NCBI GenBank assembly: GCA_036012155.1
Contig: DASCOT010000113.1
Location: forward strand, 18,830-82,829
Reading direction: 5' to 3'
Length of the DNA stretch: 64,000 nt
Source of the DNA: DASCOT01 sp036012155
GTDB lineage: Bacteria > Acidobacteriota > UBA890 > WLXD01
Shown here: piece after piece, positions 16,147 to 25,388 of the stretch
Layout: each line of letters opens with the position of its first letter
Position numbering within the stretch: position 1 is the first letter of the stretch
Program-made: the position numbers and the translations under genes
The notes under the pieces: generated by a model
The model's database searches: none
Seen by the model: the letters and a program-made list of their open reading frames with translations, nothing else
Told to the model about the DNA's origin: nothing

Positions 16147-17319
16147 ATGCCGTCACAGTCCCTGCTTCAAGACCTGACGTGCACTCGCTGCGCCGCGTCG
16201 CACGACGCCGATGTCCTGCAGCGGTTCTGCACGAGCTGCAGCGGCCCGCTGTATCCACGCTACCAGCTCGACGCCGCCCGAGTGCCCTGGTGCCAGCAGA
16301 CGTTTGGGACTCGGCCGTGGGGCCTGTGGCGCTACGCGGAGCTTCTTCCCGTGCGGGCACCGGAGCATCGCCTCGATCTCGGCGAGGGCGGCACCCCGCT
16401 GCTGTCGGCAGCGCGGCTCGGCGAGCAGCTCGGCCTGCCGCGCCTGTCGCTGAAGGATGAGGGCATCAACCCGACCGGCTCATTCAAGGCACGTGGTCTG
16501 TGTGTCGCCGTGAGTCGCGCGCGCGAGCTCGGCGCCCGGACCCTGTCGATCCCTACCGCCGGCAATGCCGGCAGTGCCCTGGCCGCCTACTGCGCCCGTG
16601 GCGGGTTGCGCGCGGTCGTTTACATGCCGGTCGACACGCCGCGCGAATTCGTCACGGAGTGCCAAGATCTGGGGGCGAAGGTAGTGGCCATCGAAGGCAC
16701 CATCGCCGACGCCGGGGCACAGATGGCAGCCGACTCCACCGACGATTGGTTTCCTGTGAGTACTTTGCAGGAGCCCTACCGACTCGAGGGCAAGAAGACT
16801 CTGGGCTTCGAGCTCGCCGAACAGTTGGGCTGGACGCTGCCCGACAGCATCGTCTACCCGACTGGAGGCGGCACCGGCCTACTAGGCATGTGGAAGGCCT
16901 TCGACGAGCTCGAAACGTTGGGGTTGATCGGGTCCCAGAGGCCGCGCATGTACACCGTACAGGCAGAGGGCTGCGCACCGATCGTGCGGGCATTCGAGGG
17001 CGGCGACGACGGCGCCGAGCCCTGGGCCGACGCCCAAACCGTAGCCAACGGGCTCCGTGTCCCCCGAGCGTTCGCCGATCGGGAGATCCTGGGCGTCCTG
17101 CGCGACTCCGGCGGCGACGCGATTGCGGTGTCGGATGAGGCGATGCTGGACATGCTGCGCAAGATCGCGCGCGTCGAGGGTATCTACGCGGCCCCTGAAG
17201 CGGCTGCCACGCTGGTGGCAGCCTCAGAGTTGGTGCGCCAAGGACGCCTCGACCCCAGCGGGCACATCGTCTGCTTCCTCACCGGCAACGCCTACAAGTA
17301 CCTGTCGTCGCTGGTTTAG
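16147..17319 (+). CDS. thrC: Threonine synthase
   Basis: PLP enzyme converting O-phosphohomoserine to threonine. The 390-residue form starts at the ATG at 16147 with a small zinc-ribbon-like N-terminus (CTRC at about 11-14, CTSC at about 28-31). The PLP lysine lies in NPTGSFKARG and the phosphate-binding loop is PTGGGTGLLG. The frame is open back to 15901, but that part runs through the divergent rimP control region and looks non-coding. There is no strong ribosome site before 16147. It is transcribed away from rimP and followed by tatA. Confidence 0.92.
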   Translation: MPSQSLLQDLTCTRCAASHDADVLQRFCTSCSGPLYPRYQLDAARVPWCQQTFGTRPWGLWRYAELLPVRAPEHRLDLGEGGTPLLSAARLGEQLGLPRLSLKDEGINPTGSFKARGLCVAVSRARELGARTLSIPTAGNAGSALAAYCARGGLRAVVYMPVDTPREFVTECQDLGAKVVAIEGTIADAGAQMAADSTDDWFPVSTLQEPYRLEGKKTLGFELAEQLGWTLPDSIVYPTGGGTGLLGMWKAFDELETLGLIGSQRPRMYTVQAEGCAPIVRAFEGGDDGAEPWADAQTVANGLRVPRAFADREILGVLRDSGGDAIAVSDEAMLDMLRKIARVEGIYAAPEAAATLVAASELVRQGRLDPSGHIVCFLTGNAYKYLSSLV

Positions 17320-17447
17320 ATTGTCGGACTCGGGCGCACGCTCTCCCAGCCGGCGGGCGGTCGGTGTTGCTAGGAGTGTCGCTGGAGCCCCTGGGACAAT
17401 ATGATGGTCGCTGTCGGGTTCTCGAAGCAATCGCCGCGAGGAAGTTA

Positions 17448-17684
17448 ATGTTCGGCTCGATCGGGGGCACTGAGCTCCTCATTATCTTAGTGATCGCGCT
17501 CGTCGTGTTCGGCCCCAAGCGCCTGCCGGAGCTGGGTCGTACGATTGGCAAGGGGCTGGGTGAGTTCCGCCGAGCCTCCAACGACCTCAAACGCTCGCTC
17601 GAAGACGAGATCACGCTCGACGAGCGCAGCAGCAAGCAAGACGAGCGCCGCAGCGAGCAAGCTGAATCCAGCGATACCGACTGA
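17448..17684 (+). CDS. tatA: Twin-arginine translocase subunit TatA
   Basis: 78 residues with one transmembrane helix right at the N-terminus (MFGSIGGTELLIILVIALVV), the FGPKRLPELGR hinge, an amphipathic helix and an acidic tail. Start at 17448 is chosen because GCGAGGAAG precedes it; an upstream in-frame start at 17364 would add residues that no TatA has. TatA forms the translocation pore with TatC. Only one TatA/B-type gene is present here, so it may serve both roles. A TATGAT at 17400-17405 could be a -10 box in the 128-base gap after thrC. Confidence 0.93.
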   Translation: MFGSIGGTELLIILVIALVVFGPKRLPELGRTIGKGLGEFRRASNDLKRSLEDEITLDERSSKQDERRSEQAESSDTD

Positions 17685-17746
17685 TCGAGTGAACCCGCTG
17701 ATCGAATGGTCGGAGTAGCCGCGCGGTGAGCGACGTTGAGGGCGCG

Positions 17747-18502
17747 ATGATGGCCGACGACCAGCCGGGAGCTGGCCGGAGCGAGACGCTACCGGAGATG
17801 TCGTTGCTCGGGCACCTCACCGAGCTCCGCCGACGTCTCATCGTCAGTTTGGCGGCGTTCATTATCGGGATGCTGGTGTGCTGGGCGTTCGCGGCCGAAA
17901 TCTATACGCTCCTGACCCGGCCTATCGTCGAACTGCTGCCGGGTGACGAGCGCCCCGCGTACCTTTCGCTGACTGAGCCTTTCATCCTCTATCTGAAGGT
18001 CGCCGCGTTATCGGGGTTCCTGGTTGCATCCCCGATCATCATCTACCAGGTCTGGATGTTCGTGGCACCGGGTTTGTACCGCAAGGAGCGGCACTACGCC
18101 TTTCCGGTGGTGGTGTCCTCGGTAGGGTGTTTCCTGCTCGGCGCTCTGTTCGGATACCGCGTTCTATTTCCGGTGATGGCCAATTTCTTCCTTTCGCTTG
18201 GCGGTGACTTCCGCCCCGTGTTGGCCGTCAACAATCTGTTCGGTTTCCTCACCCGCACCCTGCTCGGCTGCGCGCTGATTTTTCAATGGCCGATTGTCGT
18301 GCTCTTCCTGGCGCGACTGGGAATTTTGACGGCTGGAAGCATGTGGCGGAATTTTCGATACGCCGTGCTAATCATCTTCGTGGTGGCGGCCGTCGTGACA
18401 CCGACACCGGACATGGCGACGCAGACCATCCTGGCCCTGCCGATGCTGCTTCTTTACGCCGTCGGGATCGTCATCGCGTGGGCCGTAGCGCCGCGCGACT
18501 GA
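17747..18502 (+). CDS. tatC: Sec-independent protein translocase TatC
   Basis: About 251 residues with six predicted membrane helices and the signature LLGHLTELRRRLI before helix 1, plus YLSLTEPFILYLKV. TatC recognises the twin-arginine signal peptide. I prefer ATG 17747, which follows GAGGGCGCG; ATG 17750 and an upstream GTG at 17726 are alternatives. It follows tatA by about 60 bases and converges on recJ with a 26-base gap lacking an obvious terminator. Confidence 0.93.
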   Translation: MMADDQPGAGRSETLPEMSLLGHLTELRRRLIVSLAAFIIGMLVCWAFAAEIYTLLTRPIVELLPGDERPAYLSLTEPFILYLKVAALSGFLVASPIIIYQVWMFVAPGLYRKERHYAFPVVVSSVGCFLLGALFGYRVLFPVMANFFLSLGGDFRPVLAVNNLFGFLTRTLLGCALIFQWPIVVLFLARLGILTAGSMWRNFRYAVLIIFVVAAVVTPTPDMATQTILALPMLLLYAVGIVIAWAVAPRD

Positions 18503-18528
18503 ATACACTCGCCAAGCGCATCAGAGTG

Positions 18529-20247
18529 TCACGCGCTGATGTCGCTGATCTCCAACTGGGCGGTAAGCCGGCCCTGCCACTTGCGTGCCCGCAGCGTAGC
18601 TACCAACGAAACTCGCTCGGCGGCAAGTAGCGACTCGGCAAGGTCGGCTCGGCGCCATGCGAGTGCCTCGATGTCGGCCTCCGGGCCTCGCAGCTGCAGC
18701 TTCACATGCTCCTCTTTGAGCAAGCGCGGCGGCACCGCGAGCTGAAGATCCGGGCATAAGAATCGCGGGCGTGGGTTGCCAACGCCAAATGGTGCCAACC
18801 TTTCTAGCTCGAGCGCGAGCGCCGTCGTGATGGCCTCCGGCTCCAGTACAGCGTCACAGGTGAGGGTGGCGCGCAGCGTCTCGGGATCCTGATGACCAGC
18901 GTGGTCGATCAGACTCTGGCGCAACCCATCCACTTGATTCGTAGGGAGGTGGAACCCCGCGGCCTGGTGATGCCCGCCATACGCGGTGAGGTGGTCCGCT
19001 ACCGCGTCGAGAGCTGCCACCATATTGAAGCCCGGAACCGATCTAGCCGACCCGTGCGCTACGGCCCCGTCCGTCGAGATCACCAGGGCAGGGCGACCGA
19101 AACGCTCTACCAAGCGTGAGGCCACGATGCCGATCACGCCACGGTGCCAGCCGTCACCACTCACCACGGTGACCGGATCCTCACCCTGACACACCTCCGC
19201 AGCCTCGACATAAACGGCGCGCTCGGTCTCCTGACGAAGAGCGTTGAGCCGCTGCAACTTGCCGGCAAGCCGGCGCGCGCGGCCTGGATCCTCAGTCAGA
19301 AACATCTCGGCGGCGTCGTTCGGATGCGCGAGCCGCCCGGCTGCGTTGATCCGGGGGGCCAGGCGAAAGGCAACGTCAGAAGCAGTTACCCGTCTGGAGT
19401 CGACACCCGCTACCTCGAGCAGCGCTCTCAGTCCCGGGTTGGTTGCACCGGCTAGGCCAGCAAGACCGTGGAGAGCCATGACGCGGTTCTCTCCGCGAAG
19501 CGGAACCAGATCGGCGATGGTACCGAGTGCAACCAGCTTCAGCATCGAGATTCCGCTGAGTTTCATGGGGTGGCGCTCGAGGATCCCGGCGGCCAGCTTG
19601 AAGGCCACCCCTACTGCCGCGAGCTCCTGCTCCGGGTAGCCGGAGTCGGGCAGCCTCGGATTCAGAAGCGCAATGGCCGGTGGAAGCTCGGGCCGCGGCA
19701 AGTGATGATCTGCCACGATGACATCGATCCCTCGCGATCGCGCGTGGGCGCAGGCCTCCAGAGCGGTGATGCCGCAATCCACGGCAACAAGCACCGCCGC
19801 CCCGGCAGCGTGCGCTTTGTCGACGCCGCCCGGGTTGAGGCCATAGCCATCATCGATCCTGTGCGGGAGGATGAGCTCCACCTCACCACCGAGATGGCGT
19901 AGCACGGTCACCAGCAGTACGGCGCCCGTGATCCCGTCCACGTCGTAGTCGCCGTGCACCGCGATGAGCTCACCATTGCGCAGCGCATACAGCAATCGCT
20001 CGACGGCCGGCTCCATCTGCACGAAGGCAAAGGGCGAATGCAACTCGTCGAGCCCCGGCGCCAGGAAGCCCTCGGCGGCGGTAACCGTATCCAGGCCGCG
20101 CGCCACGAGCACGCGGGCGGTAATCGGATCTAGCCCCAGTGCGGTTGCGATCTCGCCGGCCAGCTCGACGTCCACATCGCGCACCCGCCAGGGCCGTCGG
20201 GCTTCCAGGATGGGTGCCGCGACAACGCGATCGCTCGTGCTCGTCAC
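18529..20247 (-). CDS. recJ: Single-stranded-DNA-specific exonuclease RecJ
   Basis: 572 residues, normal for RecJ. The DHH phosphoesterase motifs are VHGDYDVDGITGAV, VDCGITALEA and VADHHLPRP, and the DHHA1 part has YGGHHQAAGFHL. RecJ degrades 5' single-stranded DNA in mismatch, base-excision and recombination repair. The GTG start overlaps the accA stop (GTGA), placing it as the last gene of the long array that includes dnaE. Confidence 0.96.
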   Translation of the reverse strand: MTSTSDRVVAAPILEARRPWRVRDVDVELAGEIATALGLDPITARVLVARGLDTVTAAEGFLAPGLDELHSPFAFVQMEPAVERLLYALRNGELIAVHGDYDVDGITGAVLLVTVLRHLGGEVELILPHRIDDGYGLNPGGVDKAHAAGAAVLVAVDCGITALEACAHARSRGIDVIVADHHLPRPELPPAIALLNPRLPDSGYPEQELAAVGVAFKLAAGILERHPMKLSGISMLKLVALGTIADLVPLRGENRVMALHGLAGLAGATNPGLRALLEVAGVDSRRVTASDVAFRLAPRINAAGRLAHPNDAAEMFLTEDPGRARRLAGKLQRLNALRQETERAVYVEAAEVCQGEDPVTVVSGDGWHRGVIGIVASRLVERFGRPALVISTDGAVAHGSARSVPGFNMVAALDAVADHLTAYGGHHQAAGFHLPTNQVDGLRQSLIDHAGHQDPETLRATLTCDAVLEPEAITTALALELERLAPFGVGNPRPRFLCPDLQLAVPPRLLKEEHVKLQLRGPEADIEALAWRRADLAESLLAAERVSLVATLRARKWQGRLTAQLEISDISA

Positions 20248-21197
20248 TGGGGTGCGACGGTCCCCATGGCCCGGAACTTCTCGTATCGCTGGGCGATCAT
20301 CGTGTCGATGTCCAGCGCCTCGAGCTCCGCTAGTTGCCGTCGCAAGACATCGCCCAGGCCGGCTATGGCGGCCTCATGGTCAACATGCGCGCCGCCGATG
20401 GGCTCACCGACAATCTCGTCGACGATCCCCATCTCGACGAGATCCGGGGCGGCAAGGCGCAGCGCGTCAGCTGCCTCCTCGGCGTGCTCGGCGTCACGCC
20501 ACAGTATCGACGAACACGACTCGGGCGAGATCACCGAGTAGACGGCGTGTTCCAGCATGCTGACGCGATCGGCCACACCGATAGCAAGCGCACCGCCGCT
20601 ACCGCCTTCGCCGATAACCGAGGCGATGATCGGCACCCGCAGGCCCGCCATCTCGCGCAAGTTCATGGCGATCGACTCGGCCACGCCGCGCTCTTCGGCG
20701 CCCGAGCCCGGATACGCACCGGGCGTATCTATGAGGGTGAGCACTGGATTGCCGAATTTCTCCGCCAACTGCATCACGCGTAGCGCCTTGCGATAGCCCT
20801 CGGGATTCGGCATCCCGAAGTTGCGGTGCAGCTTCTCCTTGGTGCTGCGTCCTTTCTGGTGCCCGACCACGGCCACCGGGCGCCCTTCGAACGAGGCCAG
20901 GCCGGCGACGATCGCCGGGTCGTCGCGATAGAATCGATCGCCATGCAACTCGACAAAGTCGCGGCAGAGGCCGGCGATGTAGTCGAGCGTGTGAGGCCGC
21001 TGGGGGTGGCGCGCGACGAGCGTCGTTTGCCAGCGACTGAGGTTGGAGTAGATCTCTCGTCTCGTGCTGTCGAGCTTTTCCTCTAGCCGCTCGAGCCTGA
21101 CGTCGCGCTGCATCGACTCCGGGTATTGTTGCAGCTCAGCGATCTGCTGCTCAAGGTCGCGAATTGGCTTCTCAAGCTCCTCTGCCTTTCGGAACAT
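20244..21197 (-). CDS. accA: Acetyl-CoA carboxylase carboxyltransferase alpha subunit
   Basis: 317 residues. It has the N-terminal helical segment (EELEKPIRDLEQQIAELQ), the crotonase-fold core with GHQKGRSTKEKLHRNFGM and PEGYRKALR, and IGEGGSGGALAIGVADRV. With AccD it moves CO2 from biotin to acetyl-CoA to start fatty-acid synthesis. Adjacent dnaE-accA is a well-known bacterial pairing; here a small unknown gene lies between them. It overlaps recJ by 4 bases. Confidence 0.96.
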   Translation of the reverse strand: MFRKAEELEKPIRDLEQQIAELQQYPESMQRDVRLERLEEKLDSTRREIYSNLSRWQTTLVARHPQRPHTLDYIAGLCRDFVELHGDRFYRDDPAIVAGLASFEGRPVAVVGHQKGRSTKEKLHRNFGMPNPEGYRKALRVMQLAEKFGNPVLTLIDTPGAYPGSGAEERGVAESIAMNLREMAGLRVPIIASVIGEGGSGGALAIGVADRVSMLEHAVYSVISPESCSSILWRDAEHAEEAADALRLAAPDLVEMGIVDEIVGEPIGGAHVDHEAAIAGLGDVLRRQLAELEALDIDTMIAQRYEKFRAMGTVAPQ

Positions 21198-21244
21198 GGC
21201 GCAAGCCTAGCACGACCGCCTGAAGCCGCTGCGGAGCCATCGCA

Positions 21245-21814
21245 TCAACGAGATCCGGGCGGTCGGGGGTGAAAAACGCGTCCCGCGGCACCGATCAGAA
21301 CCTGCACCCACTTCGCTGCTGCGCCCCAACGTCCGGTACCCACGGTACGCGACGGTGAACCGGTTCGGAGCTCTTCGACGGCCCCAGCAACGGCACGCTC
21401 GCTGAGCTCATCGAGAAAACCGTCGAACACCTCCACGGCCTCGCTCTCCCAACCCTCCAATGCGACGTAGCCCCGCGCCACGGATCGCCACTGCTCCGCC
21501 ACCTCGTCGATCCAGGGCAGCAACGGTTGCAGCTCGTTCGACCGGAACGGACGGTCCGCGGAGGAACGGACCTGCGCCCACGCCCTTAGAATCTCCGTGA
21601 GCTCGGTTGCGAGGTTGCCGGCCAGCGCCTTGGCGCAGTGGGCGTCATCATCGAACAGCGGCGACAACGAGCCCATGTTTCGGCGCCAGTCGCTTTGTCG
21701 CCGCCCAATGCGCTGGCGCCGAAGCCGAAACTGCTCTTCCGCCTCGCCCTCGAGTCCGGAGTGCGCGGGAATCGCCCGCAGCGCCGCCTCGAGTCGCTCG
21801 GCGTTGTCAACCAA
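21245..21814 (-). CDS. Unrecognised 189-residue protein between dnaE and accA
   Basis: The TTG start at 21814 lies 9 bases after the dnaE stop and is preceded by GAGGG at a good distance, and the ORF fills the dnaE-accA gap, so I judge it real. The N-terminal half is charged and probably helical (EEQFRLRRQRIGRRQSDWRR); the middle contains LLPWIDEVAEQWRSVARGYV. There is no signal peptide, no clear membrane segment and no motif that I can assign. A helical scaffold or regulatory protein is possible; no function is proposed. Confidence 0.6.
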   Translation of the reverse strand: MVDNAERLEAALRAIPAHSGLEGEAEEQFRLRRQRIGRRQSDWRRNMGSLSPLFDDDAHCAKALAGNLATELTEILRAWAQVRSSADRPFRSNELQPLLPWIDEVAEQWRSVARGYVALEGWESEAVEVFDGFLDELSERAVAGAVEELRTGSPSRTVGTGRWGAAAKWVQVLIGAAGRVFHPRPPGSR

Positions 21815-21823
21815 CCTGGGCCC

Positions 21824-24800
21824 TCAGCTCGTCAGTCGGGCACAGCCCGCGCCCAGAAGCTGCTCGAGCTCCCCCATCAACGCGTCGGTCGGGTCGACGA
21901 ACAGATAGCGATTGGGGGCAATGCGAGCGCGAAACCCGCCCGAGTCGGCGCAGCGTACGTCGACATACACCGGAATAGAGCCGCGATGCCGCTCGAGCAC
22001 GTCGCGCAGGGTCGACGCCAGGTGCGGGGCTTGGTCGCCAGCATCCACCGCGATACGCAGCGTCTGGGCGACGCCCTGGCGTTGGCGCTTGGAGGCGTCG
22101 GCAAGCAATCCGACCTCGCTGGCGAGGAGACGCGGCGTATCGTCGTTGGCCTCGGCACGCCCTTTCAACAACAGCACCGCATCGGGTTCGAGCAAGGAGG
22201 CGCAGCGCCTGTACACCGCCGGGAAAACCACCACCTCCGCCTGGCCTTCCATATCCTCGAGCTGAACCACCGCCATGCGCTCGCCCTTGCGTGTGGTCAG
22301 ACCACGGATCGAGTTCGCCAGACCGGCGATGGTCACCTCACGGCCGGATCTTCCTTGGGCCAGCTCCCGCGTCGTGGTATCCGCATGCTGCTCCATATCG
22401 ACCGCGTAGCGCTGCAGAGGATGCCCGGTAACGTAGTAGCCGAGCGACTCTCGCTCGGAATTCAGAACCTCGCGCTCCGACCATGGCTCCGGCGGCGCCG
22501 GCAGGGGTACATAGCGATCCTCTTCTGCGCGATCGCCACCGCCGCCGAAGAGATTCCGCTGCCCGGCAGCACGATCGCGTTGCAGCTTTTGGCCCGCAGC
22601 AAGCGACCCCTCGAGCTGTGCCATGAGCATGGCCCGCGCGGTTCCGGCATCGAGCTGCCGATCGCCGACCAAGGCGTCCATGGCCCCTGCCTTGATCAGG
22701 CTCTCGATCGTCTTTCGATTGATCCCACCGCGCAGCTGCACCTCCTCGCAGAACTGCAGCAGATGGCGGTGAACGCCGACGCGCTCACGTGCCTCGATAA
22801 TCGCTTCGACAGCACCCTCGCCAACACCTTTGATGGCTGCCAGCCCGAACCGAATCGCCTCGCCAGCCGGTGCGAAATGAACCGAACTCTCGTTGACGTC
22901 GGGGGGTAGGACCTTGATGCCCATGCCACGACACTCGTTGATGTACTGCACGACCTTGTCGGTGTTGGCTTGCTCCGTGGTCAACAGAGCGGCCATGAAG
23001 TGGATCGGGTAACTCACCTTGAGGTAAGCAGTCTGGTAGGCCAGCAGAGCGTAGGCTGCCGAATGCGACTTGTTGAAGCCGTATCCGGCGAACTCGACGA
23101 TCATGTCCCAGATGGGTTTGGCCGTATTGGCCGGTATACCCCCCGACGCGCTGCCATGAAGGAACTTCTCCTCCATCGATGCCATCACTTCGGGGCTCTT
23201 CTTCCCCATCGCCTTGCGCAGCACATCCGCTTCGCCGAGCGAGAAGCCCGCCATCTCCGAAGCGATCCTCATCACCTGCTCCTGGTAGACGATGACCCCA
23301 TAGGTGTCTTCCAGGATCGGCTCGAGCTCCTCGCGAACGTATTTGACTCGCGAGCGGTCGTGTTTTCTGCCGATGTACTCGTCGACGATTCCGGAGCGAA
23401 TCGGGCCTGGACGGTACAGCGCATTCATTGCGATGAGGTCGTCCAAACGAGTTGGTTTCAGTCGTCTCAGGGCATCCCGCATTCCCGACGACTCGAACTG
23501 GAAAATCCCCGACGTCGCCCCCTGGGCGAACAACCGATAGGTCGGCCCGTCATCGAGCGGAATATCCTCGGTAGTAAACGAGCGGTCGAGCTGCCGCGAG
23601 ATGGTCGCCAGGCAATCGTGTACCAGCGTCAACGTGCGTAGCCCGAGAAAATCCATCTTCAGCAGGCCGATCGCATCGACGTCGTTCATTGGGTATTGCG
23701 TCGCCACGAAGTGGTCCTGGTCAGACCCTTGCCCGCTCGGCGGCCTGTACAGCGGCACGTAGTTGGTCAATGGCTCGTCGGCGATGACTACACCGGCAGC
23801 GTGAGTCGAGGCGTGCCGCACTTGCCCCTCGAGCTGCCCGGCTAGACCCACCAAGCGCTCGACATCGGGATCCTGATCGATCGCTTCGCGCAGCGGCTCC
23901 TCAGAGGTGCGGGCGCCGGCGATACTGACGTCGAGCTCCGCCGGGATCATCTTGGCGATGCGATCGACATCACCAAAGGGCATCTCCAGAGCCCGGCCAA
24001 CATCCCGTATCGCCGCCTTGGCCGCCATGGTGCCGAAAGTGATGATGTGCGCCACCCGATCGCGGCCGTACTTGTTGGCCACGTACTCGATTACCTCGCC
24101 CCGCCGGCGCATGCAGAAGTCGATGTCGATATCGGGCATGCTGATGCGCTCCGGATTGAGGAAGCGCTCGAACACCAAGCCGTATGTGAGCGGGTCGATG
24201 TCGGTGATGTCAAGGGAATACGCCACCAGGCTGCCGGCTGCGCTCCCACGTCCCGGGCCGACCGGAATGCCATGCTCGCGCGCAAAGCGGATGAAATCCC
24301 AGACAATCAAGAAGTAGCCCGGGAACCCCATCTGACGAATCACCGACATCTCGAACTCGAGCCGTTGCTGATACTCCTCATACGAGGCACTGCCGCGCCA
24401 GCCGTTGCCTCTCCCCAGCCCCGACATGCGTCGCTCGAACCCTGCCCTGACGGTTTCATCGAAGTAACTTTCGAGCGTACCGCCATCGGGCACCGGGAAT
24501 CGCGGTAGATGCATCGCCCCGAAGTCGATCTCGAGCTCGCAGCGATCGGCGATCTCCGCTGTAGTCGCGAGGGCCTCGGGCACCTCCGCGAAGACCTTCG
24601 CCATCTCTTCCGGCGACTTCACGTAGAACTCGTCGTTGGGGAATTTCATGCGATTGGGATCGCTGATCCCCTTACCTGTTTGGATGCAAAGCAGAACATC
24701 ATGCGGGCGCGCATCCTGCTGGCGCAGATAGTGGCAGTCATTCGTGCCGACGAGCGACAGATCGAATTCGTTGGCTAGGCGGACCAGATCAGGGTTGATG

Positions 24801-25384
24801 CGTCGTTGCTCGTCGAGTCCCTGGTCCTGAAGCTCGACGTAGTAGTTGTCGCGTCCGAAGATCTCGATCATCTCGCCGATGGCCCGGCGTGCGCCGTTCA
24901 TATCACCGCTCAGCAACATCCGGCAGACCTCGCCCGACAGACAGCTGGTCGTTCCGATGAGGCCCTCAGCGTGGTTGGCGAGCGTTTCCCGGTCGATGCG
25001 CGGCCGGTAGTAGAACCCCTCCAGGTAGCCGATGCTGGAGAGCTTCATGAGGTTCCGATAGCCGGTGGTGTTCTTGGCCAGCAACACCTGGTGGTACGCA
25101 GACTCACCCGCTCGGCGCGCCGAGCGATCGAAACGCGATCCTGGCGCCAGATAGGCCTCCATGCCGAGTATCGGCTTGAGATCGTTGGCAATCGCCTGGC
25201 GATAGAACTGGATGGCGCCGAACATGTTGCCGTGATCGGTCAGCGCGACGGCATGCATCCCCAGCTCTCGGCAACGTAGCATCAGGTCGTTGATGCGCGT
25301 GGCGCCATCAAGCAGAGAGAAGTTGCTGTGGTTGTGGAGGTGCACGAACGACGATCGCGGCGGCTCCCCACTCATGTCCGACAT
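21824..25384 (-). CDS. dnaE: DNA polymerase III alpha subunit
   Basis: About 1186 residues. The N-terminal PHP domain begins FVHLHNHSNFSLLDG; the polymerase palm has MPDIDIDFCMRRRGEV; the fingers have RPGPIRSGIVDEYI and YGVIVYQEQVMRIA; a helix-hairpin-helix and an OB domain follow (VTIAGLANSIRGLTTRKGER). It is the replicative polymerase. The frame opens at a TTG at 25402 that overlaps guaA; I chose the first ATG (25384), and ATG 25375 is equally possible. It sits between guaA and the unknown gene. Confidence 0.96.
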   Translation of the reverse strand: MSDMSGEPPRSSFVHLHNHSNFSLLDGATRINDLMLRCRELGMHAVALTDHGNMFGAIQFYRQAIANDLKPILGMEAYLAPGSRFDRSARRAGESAYHQVLLAKNTTGYRNLMKLSSIGYLEGFYYRPRIDRETLANHAEGLIGTTSCLSGEVCRMLLSGDMNGARRAIGEMIEIFGRDNYYVELQDQGLDEQRRINPDLVRLANEFDLSLVGTNDCHYLRQQDARPHDVLLCIQTGKGISDPNRMKFPNDEFYVKSPEEMAKVFAEVPEALATTAEIADRCELEIDFGAMHLPRFPVPDGGTLESYFDETVRAGFERRMSGLGRGNGWRGSASYEEYQQRLEFEMSVIRQMGFPGYFLIVWDFIRFAREHGIPVGPGRGSAAGSLVAYSLDITDIDPLTYGLVFERFLNPERISMPDIDIDFCMRRRGEVIEYVANKYGRDRVAHIITFGTMAAKAAIRDVGRALEMPFGDVDRIAKMIPAELDVSIAGARTSEEPLREAIDQDPDVERLVGLAGQLEGQVRHASTHAAGVVIADEPLTNYVPLYRPPSGQGSDQDHFVATQYPMNDVDAIGLLKMDFLGLRTLTLVHDCLATISRQLDRSFTTEDIPLDDGPTYRLFAQGATSGIFQFESSGMRDALRRLKPTRLDDLIAMNALYRPGPIRSGIVDEYIGRKHDRSRVKYVREELEPILEDTYGVIVYQEQVMRIASEMAGFSLGEADVLRKAMGKKSPEVMASMEEKFLHGSASGGIPANTAKPIWDMIVEFAGYGFNKSHSAAYALLAYQTAYLKVSYPIHFMAALLTTEQANTDKVVQYINECRGMGIKVLPPDVNESSVHFAPAGEAIRFGLAAIKGVGEGAVEAIIEARERVGVHRHLLQFCEEVQLRGGINRKTIESLIKAGAMDALVGDRQLDAGTARAMLMAQLEGSLAAGQKLQRDRAAGQRNLFGGGGDRAEEDRYVPLPAPPEPWSEREVLNSERESLGYYVTGHPLQRYAVDMEQHADTTTRELAQGRSGREVTIAGLANSIRGLTTRKGERMAVVQLEDMEGQAEVVVFPAVYRRCASLLEPDAVLLLKGRAEANDDTPRLLASEVGLLADASKRQRQGVAQTLRIAVDAGDQAPHLASTLRDVLERHRGSIPVYVDVRCADSGGFRARIAPNRYLFVDPTDALMGELEQLLGAGCARLTS

Positions 25385-25388
25385 CCGA

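Noticed and set aside
21638..22909. 423-codon plus-strand open frame
   Set aside because: Antisense to dnaE and the unknown gene; no motif or ribosome site.
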